A stretch of DNA of 64,000 bases from Kushneria avicenniae (GCF_900112585.1 NZ_FOLY01000002.1:496001-560000); one strand, 5' to 3'. Shown: positions 36,714-46,539, numbered from the stretch's first letter. The notes: generated by a model from the sequence alone, not told the origin. A program made the numbers and translations.

Positions 36714-36828
36714 TATTCTTCACCCCATTCGACGTATGTTGCCGGGCAGGTCCGGAGATATACCGTTATCTTTTGGGCTGTGCCACAGGCAGGTCCGTCA
36801 TTCATTATTTGAGTAGAGCAGGGGATTC

Positions 36829-37803
36829 ATGAGTTTTTCCACGCCCATGGGGCAGTTGCTGGACCGACAGACACCCGCCATCAGAGACGATGAATGGCTG
36901 ATTGCGCCGCCGCTGGATGAAGGGTTGTTGAACGGTGCAAAGCACCGTATATGGAGTCTGGACCATCTGATCGCAGAGGTCTGGCGTCAGCACGGCCACG
37001 ACGTGGTGGAAGGGCTGACACCGCCGGCGGACATGACGACCGCGCTGCTGTTCTGGCCCAAGACGATGGATCTGGGCCGCTGGTGGCTGGATCAGCTCAA
37101 CGCCCACTGCGCCCCGGGCAGCACGCTGCGCATCGTCGGCGAGCACCATGGCGGTGGCAAGCGGGTGCCGGGGGAACTGAAAACGCGCGGCATGACGCAT
37201 CAGCGCCTGGATAACGCGCGGCGCTGCTCGCTGTATCAGGCTGCCACCATTGCGGGTGAAGTCGGCGATCACTGGTCCACGTTTGAGGCGCTGGATCTCA
37301 CCCTGGTCAGTCATCCGGGGATCTTCGGGCATGGGCGCCTGGATGACGGTACTCGTATGCTGCTGGAGGTGCTGCCGACGCTGGAAGGGCAGGTGCTGGA
37401 TGCCGGCTGCGGCGATGGCGTGATCAGTGCCTGGCTGGCACGGCAGGGCGCCGAGGTGACCGCCGTGGACATCAATCATCTGGCGCTCGAGGCGACGCGT
37501 CGCACGTTGGCGGCCAATGATCTGAAAGGCGAGGTATTGCCCAGCGATATGCTGGCAGTCGTTGAAGGCCCCTTTGACGCCATCGTCAGCAACCCGGCCT
37601 TTCATCAGGAGCGCAATGTGTCGATTGATCCGGCGCGCAAGCTGATCGAGCAGGCCAGCAAAAAGCTTTCGCCAAAGGGGGCGCTCTATCTGGTCGCCAA
37701 CAGCTTCCTGCCCTACATGGATCTGATGAAAAAGCACTTCGGGCGTGTCGAGGTGCTCAAGGAGAGCAGTCGTTTCCGGGTCTATCGCGCCAGCCGGCGT
37801 TGA
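36829..37803 (+). CDS. rsmC: 16S rRNA (guanine1207-N2)-methyltransferase RsmC
   Basis: A 324-residue two-domain methyltransferase. The N-terminal half is the catalytically silent RsmC_N domain; the C-terminal half has motif I VLDAGCGDGVISAWL and motif IV VSNPAFHQ. The usual RsmC motif IV is NPPF, so the second Pro is Ala here; the fold otherwise agrees. Methylates G1207 of 16S rRNA in the 30S subunit. The 115 bases before it carry no other gene. Confidence 0.9.
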   Translation: MSFSTPMGQLLDRQTPAIRDDEWLIAPPLDEGLLNGAKHRIWSLDHLIAEVWRQHGHDVVEGLTPPADMTTALLFWPKTMDLGRWWLDQLNAHCAPGSTLRIVGEHHGGGKRVPGELKTRGMTHQRLDNARRCSLYQAATIAGEVGDHWSTFEALDLTLVSHPGIFGHGRLDDGTRMLLEVLPTLEGQVLDAGCGDGVISAWLARQGAEVTAVDINHLALEATRRTLAANDLKGEVLPSDMLAVVEGPFDAIVSNPAFHQERNVSIDPARKLIEQASKKLSPKGALYLVANSFLPYMDLMKKHFGRVEVLKESSRFRVYRASRR

Positions 37804-37842
37804 GGGCGGGGCCACACCGGTCGCCGGGTGTTCTGATCGGCA

Positions 37843-38361
37843 TCAGCGCTCGGCGTAGGCGATGTCGGTAATAATGTAAGTGGTCTCGCCACCCGGGGCG
37901 TCGACGGTGACTTCGGCGTCCAGCGCCTTGCCGAGCAGGGCGCGCGCCAGTGGGGCATCGACGCTGATCCAGTGCTTTTTGTTGTCGGTCTCGTCGGGGC
38001 CGACAATACGGATGCGCATCTCTTCGCCGTCATCATCTTCCAGCGTCACCCAGGCGCTGAAAAAGACCTTGTTGCGGTCCTCGGGCAGGCGATCGACCAC
38101 GGTCAGCGCGTCGAGTCGCTTTTGTAGATAGGCGATTCTGGCAATGGTGCCGTTGAGCGCCTTCTTGTTGTAGGTGTAGTCGGCGTTTTCGCTGCGATCG
38201 CCCTGGGCGGCGGCCTCGCCGGTCTTGCGCGACAGCTCGGGACGACGCACGCGTACCAGATGATCCAGCAGGCTCTGGATAGAGGCGTAGCCTTCCGGTG
38301 TGATCAGGTCGGTTTTCTTCTCCTGGCGCGGGTCCCTGGCCGGATCGCGCCAGCGCGTCAT
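37843..38361 (-). CDS. greB: Transcription elongation factor GreB
   Basis: A 172-residue protein with the N-terminal coiled-coil finger (RSENADYTYNKKALNGTIAR, tip acidic residues for the polymerase active site) and a C-terminal FKBP-like domain with ITDIAYAER at the end. It rescues backtracked RNA polymerase by stimulating transcript cleavage. Start MTRWRDPARD supported by AAAGGA upstream; length and basic N-terminus fit GreB rather than GreA. Confidence 0.94.
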   Translation of the reverse strand: MTRWRDPARDPRQEKKTDLITPEGYASIQSLLDHLVRVRRPELSRKTGEAAAQGDRSENADYTYNKKALNGTIARIAYLQKRLDALTVVDRLPEDRNKVFFSAWVTLEDDDGEEMRIRIVGPDETDNKKHWISVDAPLARALLGKALDAEVTVDAPGGETTYIITDIAYAER

Positions 38362-38590
38362 GTTGCGTCCTTTCATGCCGAGAGTGTCCGTATGACGATG
38401 GGGCGATTACCTTAATCGTCTCGCATTGTGCTGCCAAGACTGCCGGCAGGTGTGATCTTGAAAGTCTCTGGCGCAGCGTCCATAAACAGTCCCACACTCT
38501 TTTTGTGTTCGGTGCCTGCCAGCTGCCCGTCACCCCAGACTGTCCGCTTGTGATCCGGCGGCCGTGTTCATGTTTTTCAGGGAAAAGCCG

Positions 38591-39217
38591 ATGAGTCAGG
38601 ATAGAACGCTTCAGCCGTGCTTTGATGCCAGCGATGTTGAACGCCTGGAGGAGATACCGCTGCATCGCGGATTTTTCAATCTGGACCGCGTCGATGTGCG
38701 CTATCGCCAATATCAGGGCGGTTGGAGCGAGACCGTTTCGCGCGAAGTATTCCGTCATCATGACGCCGTGGGCGTGCTGTTATATGACGTGGAACGTGAC
38801 GAGGTTGTGCTGGTCGAACAGTTTCGTGCCGGCGCGATGGGGCGCTCGTTCAGTCCGTGGCTGCTGGAGCCGGCGGCCGGGCTGATCGATTCCAGCGAGT
38901 CGCCGGAAGAGGTCGCTCGTCGTGAAGTCTCCGAGGAGACCGGGTGTCGGGCCGAAGAGCTATTGGAAATTCATCGCTATTTCCCGAGTCCCGGTGCCTG
39001 TGACGAGTACATCACGCTGTTCTGTGCGCTGGTGGATGCCGGCAATGTGGGCGGCATTCATGGGCTTGAGGAGGAGCACGAGGACATCATGGTGCGTGTG
39101 CTACCCTTTCGTGACGTCTGGGGATTGCTGGAAGACGGCACCATCAACAATGCCATGTTACTGATTGCGCTGTACTGGCTGGCCCGGGAGCGCCCGGCCC
39201 TCAGAGCAAGGAGATAG
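38591..39217 (+). CDS. nudF: ADP-ribose pyrophosphatase NudF
   Basis: A 208-residue Nudix hydrolase. The Nudix box is complete (GLIDSSESPEEVARREVSEE, continuing TGC), preceded by the LLEPAAG segment characteristic of ADP-ribose hydrolases. Cleaves ADP-ribose to AMP and ribose-5-phosphate. Start at ATG 38591. The TAG stop lies within the Shine-Dalgarno region of the next gene, which is typical of the nudF-yqiB-cpdA operon. Confidence 0.93.
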   Translation: MSQDRTLQPCFDASDVERLEEIPLHRGFFNLDRVDVRYRQYQGGWSETVSREVFRHHDAVGVLLYDVERDEVVLVEQFRAGAMGRSFSPWLLEPAAGLIDSSESPEEVARREVSEETGCRAEELLEIHRYFPSPGACDEYITLFCALVDAGNVGGIHGLEEEHEDIMVRVLPFRDVWGLLEDGTINNAMLLIALYWLARERPALRARR

Positions 39218-39221
39218 TCAT

Positions 39222-39671
39222 TTGAGTCAAAGAACCGCTTACGTTACCGATCTTCGAACGCTACAGGCCGAGTGTACGGCCAACTTTGTGCGTCTTGACC
39301 GGCTGCTGGGCGATACCGTGGCCGGTGAGCGGGTGGAGCTGCCGCTGGCCAGCAACACTACGCGCTTTGGGACCCTGCATCTTGAAGTCGTCGAACGCGC
39401 GCCCTATACAACGATCGTGCGCGTGTTTCAGAGCGGCGTGCTGGATGACATGATTGATGCACCGCGCATGGTGGTGCATCTGTATCACGATGTGCAGATG
39501 GCGGAAGTGACCGACTTTCAACGCAAGCGTCACTTCGAGGGGCGCTACCGCTATCCCAACGCCCACATGCACCAGCCCGACGAGAAGCTGCAGCTCAACC
39601 GGTTTCTGGGCGAGTGGCTGGAGCACGGCCTGGCCCACGGTCAGGATACGCGTATTTTCGAGACGCCCTGA
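39222..39671 (+). CDS. yqiB: DUF1249 family protein (YqiB)
   Basis: A 149-residue protein of the DUF1249 family, found between nudF and cpdA in enterobacteria as here. Conserved segments include VVHLYHDVQMAEVTDFQ and the Tyr/Pro-rich FEGRYRYPNAHMHQPDEK. It begins with TTG at 39222, chosen because AAGGAG lies seven bases upstream; no suitable ATG exists. Function unknown. Confidence 0.88.
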   Translation: MSQRTAYVTDLRTLQAECTANFVRLDRLLGDTVAGERVELPLASNTTRFGTLHLEVVERAPYTTIVRVFQSGVLDDMIDAPRMVVHLYHDVQMAEVTDFQRKRHFEGRYRYPNAHMHQPDEKLQLNRFLGEWLEHGLAHGQDTRIFETP

Positions 39672-39783
39672 GCTCGGCGGTAGCGCCCGATTTATCGCTG
39701 TGCATGCCTGCGTTCATCTCGCCTGTCATATCGCGCCACTGTCTGTCGCTTCCCCGTGATGACGTTGTTTTCTGGAGTATCCC

Positions 39784-40524
39784 ATGCTGATTGTTCAGCT
39801 GTCGGACAGCCATTTGAGCGCTGACCCGGCCCGGCATTACCGCGGTGTTGATGTTCAAAAGCGTCTGGGGTCGATTCTGGCAGACGTTGTCCGTTATCAG
39901 CCGGATCTGGTCGTGGTCAGCGGCGATGTCAGCGATGACGGCTCGGTCGAATCCTATCAGCGTGCCGCTGAACAGCTTGATGCGCTTGGCTGTCGCTGGG
40001 TGTGGCTGCCGGGCAATCATGATCACCCGGCCACCATGGCGAGCGTGCGTGAGCTGGTGCCGGTCGTCCATCCAGGCGGATGGCAGATCATCCTGCTCAA
40101 CAGCTGGATCGAGAATGAGGAGGGCGGACGGCTGGGGGAAGCGCAGCTGGCGCGCCTCAGGGCACAGCTGGCAGATGATGACACGCCGACACTGATTGTG
40201 CTGCATCATCCACCCGTAACGGTGGAGTCGGCCTGGATGAACGAGATTGGTCTCGAAGACCGCGAGGCGTTCTGGGCCGCACTTGACCAATATGACCACG
40301 TACATGCCGTGCTGTGCGGTCATATTCATCACGAGCGCACCTGTCTGCAGGATCGGATACCGGTCATGTCAGTACCGGCCATCGCCGCCCAGTTCGTTCC
40401 CGATAGACCCGATTTCGCCGTGGATAACGACGCACCGGGCGGCTTTCGCCTGATACGCCTGTCCGACAAGGACGCCTCCAGGCCCTTGTTGTCGAGTCGA
40501 GTGGCATATGTTTACGACGATTGA
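39784..40524 (+). CDS. cpdA: 3',5'-cyclic-AMP phosphodiesterase CpdA
   Basis: A 246-residue calcineurin-like metallophosphoesterase: QLSDSHLSAD, SGDVSDDGS, LPGNHDHPATM, LHHPPV and CGHIHHE provide the dinuclear metal ligands. Size and operon place it as CpdA, which lowers cAMP. It ends the nudF-yqiB-cpdA group; the E. coli neighbours yqiA-parE occur 9.7 kb further on. Confidence 0.9.
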   Translation: MLIVQLSDSHLSADPARHYRGVDVQKRLGSILADVVRYQPDLVVVSGDVSDDGSVESYQRAAEQLDALGCRWVWLPGNHDHPATMASVRELVPVVHPGGWQIILLNSWIENEEGGRLGEAQLARLRAQLADDDTPTLIVLHHPPVTVESAWMNEIGLEDREAFWAALDQYDHVHAVLCGHIHHERTCLQDRIPVMSVPAIAAQFVPDRPDFAVDNDAPGGFRLIRLSDKDASRPLLSSRVAYVYDD

Positions 40525-40540
40525 GCCGATCACTCTGGCG

Positions 40541-40568
40541 TTGACGGTTCAATTTTTATAGCTTTAAT
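40541..40568 (+). promoter_or_regulatory. Candidate promoter of cysDN
   Basis: TTGACG (40541-40546), 16 bases, TTTAAT (40563-40568), in an AT-rich gap 158 bases before cysD. Cys regulation by CysB is likely from family knowledge but no CysB site can be recognised by eye. Confidence 0.45.
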
Positions 40569-40725
40569 GTCTAAAGGAAGAAAAGTTGATTCTTTGACGT
40601 TATGAAGGCAGCTCGCTAACGTGAGCGCATCATTTTGCTCGTGACGCTATCCATCGCGAGACACCCCGTTTACAGCGTCATCGTCTCCCGGCGATGGCGT
40701 TTGGTCATGAGAGGTTGTGACACGC

Positions 40726-41637
40726 ATGCTTTCTCCCGAGCGGCAAACACATCTGAAACAGCTTGAAGCCGAGTCGATTCATATCATACGAGAGGTTGCC
40801 GCCGAGTTTCGCAATCCCGTCATGCTCTATTCGATCGGCAAGGACTCCTCGGTCATGCTGCATCTGGCGCGCAAGGCGTTCTATCCCGGTACGCCGCCGT
40901 TCCCGCTGATGCACGTCAACACCACGTGGAAGTTCAAGGAAATGATCGAGTTTCGCGACCGCATGGCGGCCGAAACCGGCATGGAGCTGATCGAGCACAT
41001 CAACGAGGAAGGCCGTGAAGCGGGCATCAACCCGTTTGACCACGGCAGCTCCAAGTACACCGACATCATGAAGACCCAGTCGCTCAAGCAGGCGCTGGAC
41101 AAGTACGGCTTCGATGCCGCCTTTGGCGGGGCGCGTCGTGATGAAGAGGCTTCGCGCGCCAAGGAGCGCGTCTACTCCTTTCGCGACAAGTACCACCGCT
41201 GGGACCCGAAGAATCAGCGTCCCGAGCTGTGGAGCCTGTATAACGGCCACGTGAACAAGGGCGAGTCGATTCGTGTCTTCCCGCTTTCCAACTGGACCGA
41301 GCTGGATATCTGGCAATACATCTATCTGGAATCGATTCCGATCGTGCCGCTGTACTACGCCGCCAAACGTCCGGTGGTCGAGCGTGACGGCACGCTGATC
41401 ATGGTCGATGACGAGCGCATGCCGCTGGAAGAGGGTGAGGTGCCCGAGATGAAATCCGTGCGGTTCAGAACGCTGGGCTGCTATCCGCTGACCGGGGCGG
41501 TCGAGTCCGAGGCGGCAACGCTGCCCGACATCATTCAGGAAATGCTCCTGACCCGTACCAGTGAACGCTCCGGGCGCGCCATCGATCACGATCAGGCCGG
41601 CTCCATGGAACGCAAGAAACGCGAAGGTTACTTCTGA
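40726..41637 (+). CDS. cysD: Sulfate adenylyltransferase subunit CysD
   Basis: A 303-residue PAPS-reductase-fold subunit that forms adenylyl sulfate with CysN. The PP-loop [14 protein letters not shown] and the later [16 protein letters not shown] are family hallmarks. ATG 40726 is preferred over a GTG at 40717, which would sit too close to GAGAGG. Followed seven bases on by cysN. Confidence 0.95.
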   Translation: MLSPERQTHLKQLEAESIHIIREVAAEFRNPVMLYSIGKDSSVMLHLARKAFYPGTPPFPLMHVNTTWKFKEMIEFRDRMAAETGMELIEHINEEGREAGINPFDHGSSKYTDIMKTQSLKQALDKYGFDAAFGGARRDEEASRAKERVYSFRDKYHRWDPKNQRPELWSLYNGHVNKGESIRVFPLSNWTELDIWQYIYLESIPIVPLYYAAKRPVVERDGTLIMVDDERMPLEEGEVPEMKSVRFRTLGCYPLTGAVESEAATLPDIIQEMLLTRTSERSGRAIDHDQAGSMERKKREGYF

Positions 41638-41644
41638 GGCGCAT

Positions 41645-43069
41645 ATGGCACACCAATCATCTTTGATAGCCGACAATATCGAGGCGTATCTCAAGGAGCA
41701 CGAAGCCAAGGATCTGCTGCGCTTCATTACCTGCGGGAGCGTCGATGACGGCAAGTCGACCCTGATCGGGCGACTGCTGCACGACTCGAAAATGATCTAT
41801 GAAGATCAGCTGGCGGCGCTGACGCGGGATTCAAAGACCCGCGGCACCACCGGTGAGCGGGTGGATCTGGCACTGCTGGTGGACGGTCTGCAGTCCGAGC
41901 GCGAGCAGGGCATCACCATCGATGTGGCCTATCGCTTCTTCTCGACCGACAAGCGCAAGTTCATCATCGCCGATACCCCCGGGCATGAGCAGTACACCCG
42001 CAATATGGCCACCGGTGCCTCCACCGCAAGCCTGGCGGTCATCCTGATCGATGCGCGCTACGGCGTGCAGGTGCAGACGCGTCGCCACAGCTTCATCGCC
42101 GATCTACTCGGTATTCAGCACCTGGTGATCGCGGTCAACAAGATGGACCTGGTCGATTACTCCCAGGAACGTTTTGAAGAGATCAAGCGCGACTACCTGA
42201 ACTTCGCCGAGAATCTCAAGGCGCGAGACATCACCTTTGTGCCCATGTCGGCGCTGGAAGGCGACAACGTCGTCAACCCGAGTGCCAACATGCCCTGGCA
42301 TGACGGCGTGCCGCTGCTGGAGCAGCTGGAAAACGTCGAGATTTCTCGCGATCAGAACCTGACGGACCTGCGCTTTCCGGTACAGTACGTCAATCGCCCC
42401 AACCTGGATTTTCGTGGCTATGCCGGCACGCTGGCCGCCGGGGTACTGCGTCCAGGACAGACGGTCAAGGTGCTGCCCTCCGGCAAGATCTCCACGGTTG
42501 AACGCATTGTGACCTTTGATGGCGATCTCGATGAGGCGTGGCCCGGTCAGGCCATTACCGTGACGCTGGCCGATGAGGTTGATATCTCGCGCGGTGACTG
42601 GCTGGTGGCCGCCGATACCGAACTGCCGATGTCCAACGCCTTCAGCGCTGATATTGTCTGGATGAACGAGCGTGAGATGACGCCCGGTCGTGGCTACGAC
42701 TTCAAGCTGGCCACCCGCGATGTCAGCGGCCAGATCAGCGCCATCGATTACGGCATCGACGTCAACACGCTGGCGCATCACGACGCCGACCGGCTGGCGC
42801 TCAACGAAATCGGCCGCTGTCAGGTCACGCTGACCCAGCCTGTCCCGGTGGATGCCTATGACACCAGCCCCGGTACCGGCAGCTTCATCGTGATCGATCG
42901 ACTGACCAATCTGACGGTCGGTGCCGGCATGATCCGAAGCGCCGCCGATCAGACGCAGGGCAGCGACAGCGTTGACTGGCAGGCCTTTGAGGTCGAACTC
43001 AACGACCTGATCCGTCGTCACTTCCCGCACTGGGAAGCCAAAGACGTGCGCGATATCTTCAAGCGCTGA
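41645..43069 (+). CDS. cysN: Sulfate adenylyltransferase GTPase subunit CysN
   Basis: A 474-residue GTPase, the E. coli CysN length, so not fused to a CysC kinase. G1 is [14 protein letters not shown]3 DTPGHEQYT and G4 NKMD; beta-barrel domains follow. GTP hydrolysis drives sulfate activation by CysD. Start [10 protein letters not shown] at ATG 41645. No cysC lies in the window. Confidence 0.95.
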   Translation: MAHQSSLIADNIEAYLKEHEAKDLLRFITCGSVDDGKSTLIGRLLHDSKMIYEDQLAALTRDSKTRGTTGERVDLALLVDGLQSEREQGITIDVAYRFFSTDKRKFIIADTPGHEQYTRNMATGASTASLAVILIDARYGVQVQTRRHSFIADLLGIQHLVIAVNKMDLVDYSQERFEEIKRDYLNFAENLKARDITFVPMSALEGDNVVNPSANMPWHDGVPLLEQLENVEISRDQNLTDLRFPVQYVNRPNLDFRGYAGTLAAGVLRPGQTVKVLPSGKISTVERIVTFDGDLDEAWPGQAITVTLADEVDISRGDWLVAADTELPMSNAFSADIVWMNEREMTPGRGYDFKLATRDVSGQISAIDYGIDVNTLAHHDADRLALNEIGRCQVTLTQPVPVDAYDTSPGTGSFIVIDRLTNLTVGAGMIRSAADQTQGSDSVDWQAFEVELNDLIRRHFPHWEAKDVRDIFKR

Positions 43070-43090
43070 CGCGAGCCGCTGAAGTGATCC

Positions 43091-43117
43091 ACGCCCGGCC
43101 ATGTGCCGGGCGTTTTT
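43091..43117 (+). terminator. Rho-independent terminator of cysDN
   Basis: ACGCCCGGC and GCCGGGCGT (43091-43099, 43105-43113) form a 9-bp stem followed by TTTT, 22 bases after cysN. Confidence 0.9.
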
Positions 43118-43310
43118 GTGTCCGGCTTTCCGATATGACGCCAGCTTCCGGAGGTGTTCCGCTGGCCTGTCAGGCGTTGCCGTGGATACGGCACTGAAAG
43201 CGCTGCTCGCCGATGGCATGGCCCCACCGTGGCGCTTTTCATGGGAGAGGCGTTGACCGGCAGACAGCTCGATATATCAACGTCTCGCAGGCTCTGCGAG
43301 ACGTTTTTTT
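43118..43310 (+). other. Gap with an orphan terminator; possible small RNA
   Basis: ACGTCTCGCAG, GCT, CTGCGAGACGT (43280-43304) is an 11-bp perfect stem followed by seven T, oriented plus. cysDN already ends at the terminator at 43091, so this one needs another transcript. No supported coding frame is present, which suggests a small RNA of up to about 190 nt. Nothing else is seen up to the porin start at 43510. Confidence 0.4.
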
Positions 43311-43509
43311 ATGTGGGCTTTTATATGCGCGGTTAACAGGTTGTCGCGCTGCGAAGACGACCCAGTAGCATGATCGGGTACTCATTTTTCCTTAAGATTC
43401 ATTTCAAATAGTAGCGTTGCCTCATTATAATGGCCCCGCCTTTCATGCCGTCAGGCAGCGTACGCCCTGTTTCGGGCGGTGTTTTTTATCTTATCGATCA
43501 GGATGGAAC

Positions 43510-44661
43510 ATGGTTATTGGAAAGGGGCAGCGTGCGCTGTGGGTGATGACGGGCAGTCTGGCACTGGCGCAGGCAGGCACTGCCAGAGCAGAAGTCAATC
43601 TGGTATCGCCTGATGAGACGCCGCGCGGCCCGCTTGATCGAGTCGAGGTTCAGATCGGCGGTAGCATCAGGGCACAGTATTTTAACGAGATGGGCGGTTC
43701 CGACGACGGCAGCTACAGGCACCGTGGCTATGACGGCGGCACGCGCTTTCGTCTGCACGTCAACTACCATGTCAACGATGATCTGAAGCTTTTAAGCTAT
43801 GCCGAGCTGGGTGTCGACACGGCTCGGGTCATGGGCTGGAAGGACCACTATGACCGGAACAGCGATGACAGCGCGACCAACCGCCGACAGGTCTATTTCG
43901 GTTTTGACAGCGCCCGTTACGGCCGACTGACCGTCGGCAAGCAGAACAGTATTTATTACGATACGGTCGGCGTACGTACCGATCTCTGGGACCACGACAT
44001 GCTCGCCCAGGCGCCCGGTGTTGGCGTCAGCGGTGACCACGACGGCAGCTATCGCGCGCGCCGCAGCCTGAAGTATCTCTACCCGATGGGCGATTTAACC
44101 TTCTATCTGGGTTGGCTCTTTCCGGATGAGGCGCTTCATCTTGCCGATAACATTGACTACCAGCGCCATCATGGCGGCTCTGTCGGCATGGACTGGGCGT
44201 TTGCGCCGGACTGGCTGCTGAGTGCGGCCTATAGCAACGTCAAGGCCGATACGCGCGACGGCAGCGACAGGAACACCTGGCATCAGCAGATCACCGGCAG
44301 TGCCCTGACATGGACGCCTGGCCCGTGGTATGCCTCGGTGGGTGGCGGCTATTACAGTGATTTCGTGCCCGGTGACGAGCTGCGCCCGGACCGCTATTTT
44401 GCCGGTGATGCCTATGGCGTCGAGTACGTGGTCCGCTACACCATTCCTGTTGATGCCGACTGGCTCGTCAACCTGCAGCCTTATGTGGCTGGTGACCGGC
44501 TGAGCCAGCAGGGCCGCAACGACTATCAGAGCAATCACCAGGTGGTGGGGCTTGTGACCCAGTTTCCCTGGAAGCTGCGCCTTGATCTGGAGCACACCTT
44601 TGCCAATACCAGTGACCATGAAGCGGACGTGACGCTGGCAAGGCTTCGCTACGACTTCTAA
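43510..44661 (+). CDS. Outer-membrane porin
   Basis: A 383-residue gram-negative porin. Signal peptide residues 1 to about 27 (ending ARAEV). Alternating beta strands with acidic loops follow, including VEVQIGGSIRAQYF and FGFDSARYGRLTVGKQNSIYYD (constriction-loop region), and the last residue is Phe (RLRYDF), the usual BAM signal. Start at ATG 43510 with AGGATGGA upstream. Acidic loops fit a saline habitat. Pore selectivity unknown. Confidence 0.88.
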   Translation: MVIGKGQRALWVMTGSLALAQAGTARAEVNLVSPDETPRGPLDRVEVQIGGSIRAQYFNEMGGSDDGSYRHRGYDGGTRFRLHVNYHVNDDLKLLSYAELGVDTARVMGWKDHYDRNSDDSATNRRQVYFGFDSARYGRLTVGKQNSIYYDTVGVRTDLWDHDMLAQAPGVGVSGDHDGSYRARRSLKYLYPMGDLTFYLGWLFPDEALHLADNIDYQRHHGGSVGMDWAFAPDWLLSAAYSNVKADTRDGSDRNTWHQQITGSALTWTPGPWYASVGGGYYSDFVPGDELRPDRYFAGDAYGVEYVVRYTIPVDADWLVNLQPYVAGDRLSQQGRNDYQSNHQVVGLVTQFPWKLRLDLEHTFANTSDHEADVTLARLRYDF

Positions 44662-44729
44662 CGCAAGCGCCCAGGCCACATGTCCGCAAACGGCGAGTGA
44701 CGTCGCGCTGGATGAGATACATTAGGGAT

Positions 44730-45026
44730 ATGAACCTTGCCCCCGATGTCTGCTATCAGGCGCTTGCCTCCCGCGATCACCGCTTTGACGGCCAGTTTGT
44801 CGTCGGCGTGACCTCGACCGGCATCTACTGCCGGCCGATCTGTCGCGTGCGCTGCCCGAAGCTTGATCACTGCCGCTTTTTTGTGCATCCGGCGGCTGCC
44901 GAGCGGGCCGGGTTTCGCCCGTGTCTGCGCTGTCGACCGGAGCTGGCGCCGGGGCTGGCCATTCAAGCCGCAGGGATAGCGTCTGACATCCCGCCGGCGT
45001 TATCAGAAGAGGAGGCATCGTCATGA
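44730..45026 (+). CDS. Stand-alone Ada-type zinc domain (methylphosphotriester sensor)
   Basis: A 98-residue protein equal to the N-terminal domain of Ada. The four zinc cysteines are present in GIYCRPICRVRCP and FRPCLRCRPELAP; in Ada the first of these accepts a methyl group from DNA phosphotriesters. The AraC-type DNA-binding domain that follows in Ada is absent. Its stop overlaps the ATG of the ogt gene (ATGA), so the two parts of Ada are encoded as a coupled pair. Confidence 0.85.
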   Translation: MNLAPDVCYQALASRDHRFDGQFVVGVTSTGIYCRPICRVRCPKLDHCRFFVHPAAAERAGFRPCLRCRPELAPGLAIQAAGIASDIPPALSEEEASS

Positions 45027-45583
45027 CGCAGTACGCCGTTATGCCCTCTGCGCTGGGTGATATTGTCCTGCGCGCCGAATCGGAGTCCCTGACCGGGGTC
45101 TTCTTCCATGATCAGAAGCATTTTCCACTCTCGGTGAGCGGTCCTCTTGTACCGGCCGCGGAGAGTCACTCGCTCGTGATTCGCCAGGCCTTTGAGGAAC
45201 TTGAGGAGTACTTCGATGGCATCCGGCAGCGCTTTGAACTGCCGCTTTCAATGCCGGGCAGCGCCTTCCAGCAGCGGGTCTGGCGGTGTCTGGCTGACAT
45301 TGGCTTCGGTGAGGTGCTGAGCTACTGTGCGCTGGCGCGAGCGCTCGGCCTGTCCCGGGGCCATGCACGGGCGGTCGGCAGTGCGGTCGGACGCAATCCG
45401 GTGTCGATCATCGTGCCCTGTCATCGCGTGCTGGCTGGCAGTGGCGGTCTCAACGGTTACGCTGGCGGGCTCGAGCGCAAGGCGCACCTGCTGGCGCTGG
45501 AAGGGCGCCCGGAGGGCTCAGCTGCCCTCCGCCAGATCGAGGGCGAGCATCATCTCGCCGCTGGCGTCAAAGGCTTCCAGTGA
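45023..45583 (+). CDS. ogt: Methylated-DNA--[protein]-cysteine S-methyltransferase
   Basis: A 186-residue O6-alkylguanine repair protein. The active-site motif IIVPCHRVLAGSGGLNGYAGG with the acceptor Cys is intact, with the helix-turn-helix region GEVLSYCALARALGLSRGHA before it. It removes alkyl groups from guanine in a single-use reaction. Coupled to the Ada-type zinc protein upstream. Its last 66 bases overlap the convergent hmuS-like gene. Confidence 0.92.
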   Translation: MTQYAVMPSALGDIVLRAESESLTGVFFHDQKHFPLSVSGPLVPAAESHSLVIRQAFEELEEYFDGIRQRFELPLSMPGSAFQQRVWRCLADIGFGEVLSYCALARALGLSRGHARAVGSAVGRNPVSIIVPCHRVLAGSGGLNGYAGGLERKAHLLALEGRPEGSAALRQIEGEHHLAAGVKGFQ

Positions 45584-46492
45584 TGTCGTAAGCCCTTCGG
45601 GGCCGGGGCGAACCACCTGCCAGACTTCCTGCAGGGCGCTGCTGTCGAGTGACAGGGTCAGATGATCGCTCTCGAGCTGCAGTGTGTCCTGGCGCCCCTG
45701 ATGAAAATGATGGAAGCGAACGCGGTGGTGGTGCGCGCCGCCGCCGTGAATCAGGCTGGCGCGTGTGGGCTGGGTACGACGGCAGGCGCCGGCAAGCGCC
45801 ATGATAAAACGCTGCGGTGGCAGGGGCGTGCTGAAGTGTCCGGCCACGGCGCGGTTGGCATCGATGCGTCGCAGACGATGCCGGGACAGCAGTCGCGAAA
45901 AATCACCAGTGTCGCGCATGGCGCGCCACGTCTTGAGCAGGGCCGGGCGGTGATTGTCGGTGCAGTCGTTGGCGATATCGATGCAGTGCGTGAATCCGGG
46001 CGTTTTCAGTCCAGCGAAGTACTCGAGCAGTTTCCAGCCGGTAGCTTCAGGCGTCAGGCCATACAGCTGATGAAGTACCCGGCCGAAGCGATCGAACACC
46101 TGCAGGCAGGGTGCCGGCTCGGCGCCCGGCGCTGGTGCTTCCCGGGACAGGCAGACCCAGTACCAGCAGGGCAGCAGCAGCTGCATGGCCAGCGCCTGAT
46201 GATCGCGGATGCTGGCATGGCGCTGGTCGGCGTCGATGCGACAGTCTCCGAGCCGGCTTGAAAGCGCAGCGTGGGCGGTCCGGGTCACCATCCTGACCTG
46301 ACCCAGCTGCGGCAGCATCATGACCAGATCGCAGGGCGTCAGGGTCAGCGAATGCACGCCACGACCCAGGCGCGAGGCCTGAATCTCGCCTTCACTACAG
46401 CCCAGCAGTTCCGCCAGTGCGCGGCATTCCAGATGCGGGGCGCGCAGGCGCGCCTCTTCAAAGGCTTCAAATACAACATTGGCCTGGCGCAT
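45518..46492 (-). CDS. HmuS/HemS-like hemin utilisation protein
   Basis: A 324-residue protein resembling HemS/HmuS/ChuS, slightly shorter than usual (about 345). Family-like segments: CRALAELLGCSEGEIQASRLG at the start, LQVFDRFGRVLHQLYGL in the middle, and VWQVVRPGPEGLTTSLEAFD at the C-terminal repeat. These bind or degrade heme in the cytoplasm. A near-consensus Fur box lies 48 bases upstream, supporting iron control. No heme receptor or ABC genes are adjacent, so it is an orphan. The 3' end overlaps ogt. Confidence 0.72.
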   Translation of the reverse strand: MRQANVVFEAFEEARLRAPHLECRALAELLGCSEGEIQASRLGRGVHSLTLTPCDLVMMLPQLGQVRMVTRTAHAALSSRLGDCRIDADQRHASIRDHQALAMQLLLPCWYWVCLSREAPAPGAEPAPCLQVFDRFGRVLHQLYGLTPEATGWKLLEYFAGLKTPGFTHCIDIANDCTDNHRPALLKTWRAMRDTGDFSRLLSRHRLRRIDANRAVAGHFSTPLPPQRFIMALAGACRRTQPTRASLIHGGGAHHHRVRFHHFHQGRQDTLQLESDHLTLSLDSSALQEVWQVVRPGPEGLTTSLEAFDASGEMMLALDLAEGS

Positions 46493-46539
46493 GGGAAAGC
46501 CCTCGTGGCGTGACGGATCGGCAAGATGGTAAATTTATG

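Noticed and set aside
43154-43336. 60-aa protein in the gap between cysN and the porin
   Set aside because: It runs through the strong terminator at 43280, has no ribosome site and biased composition.
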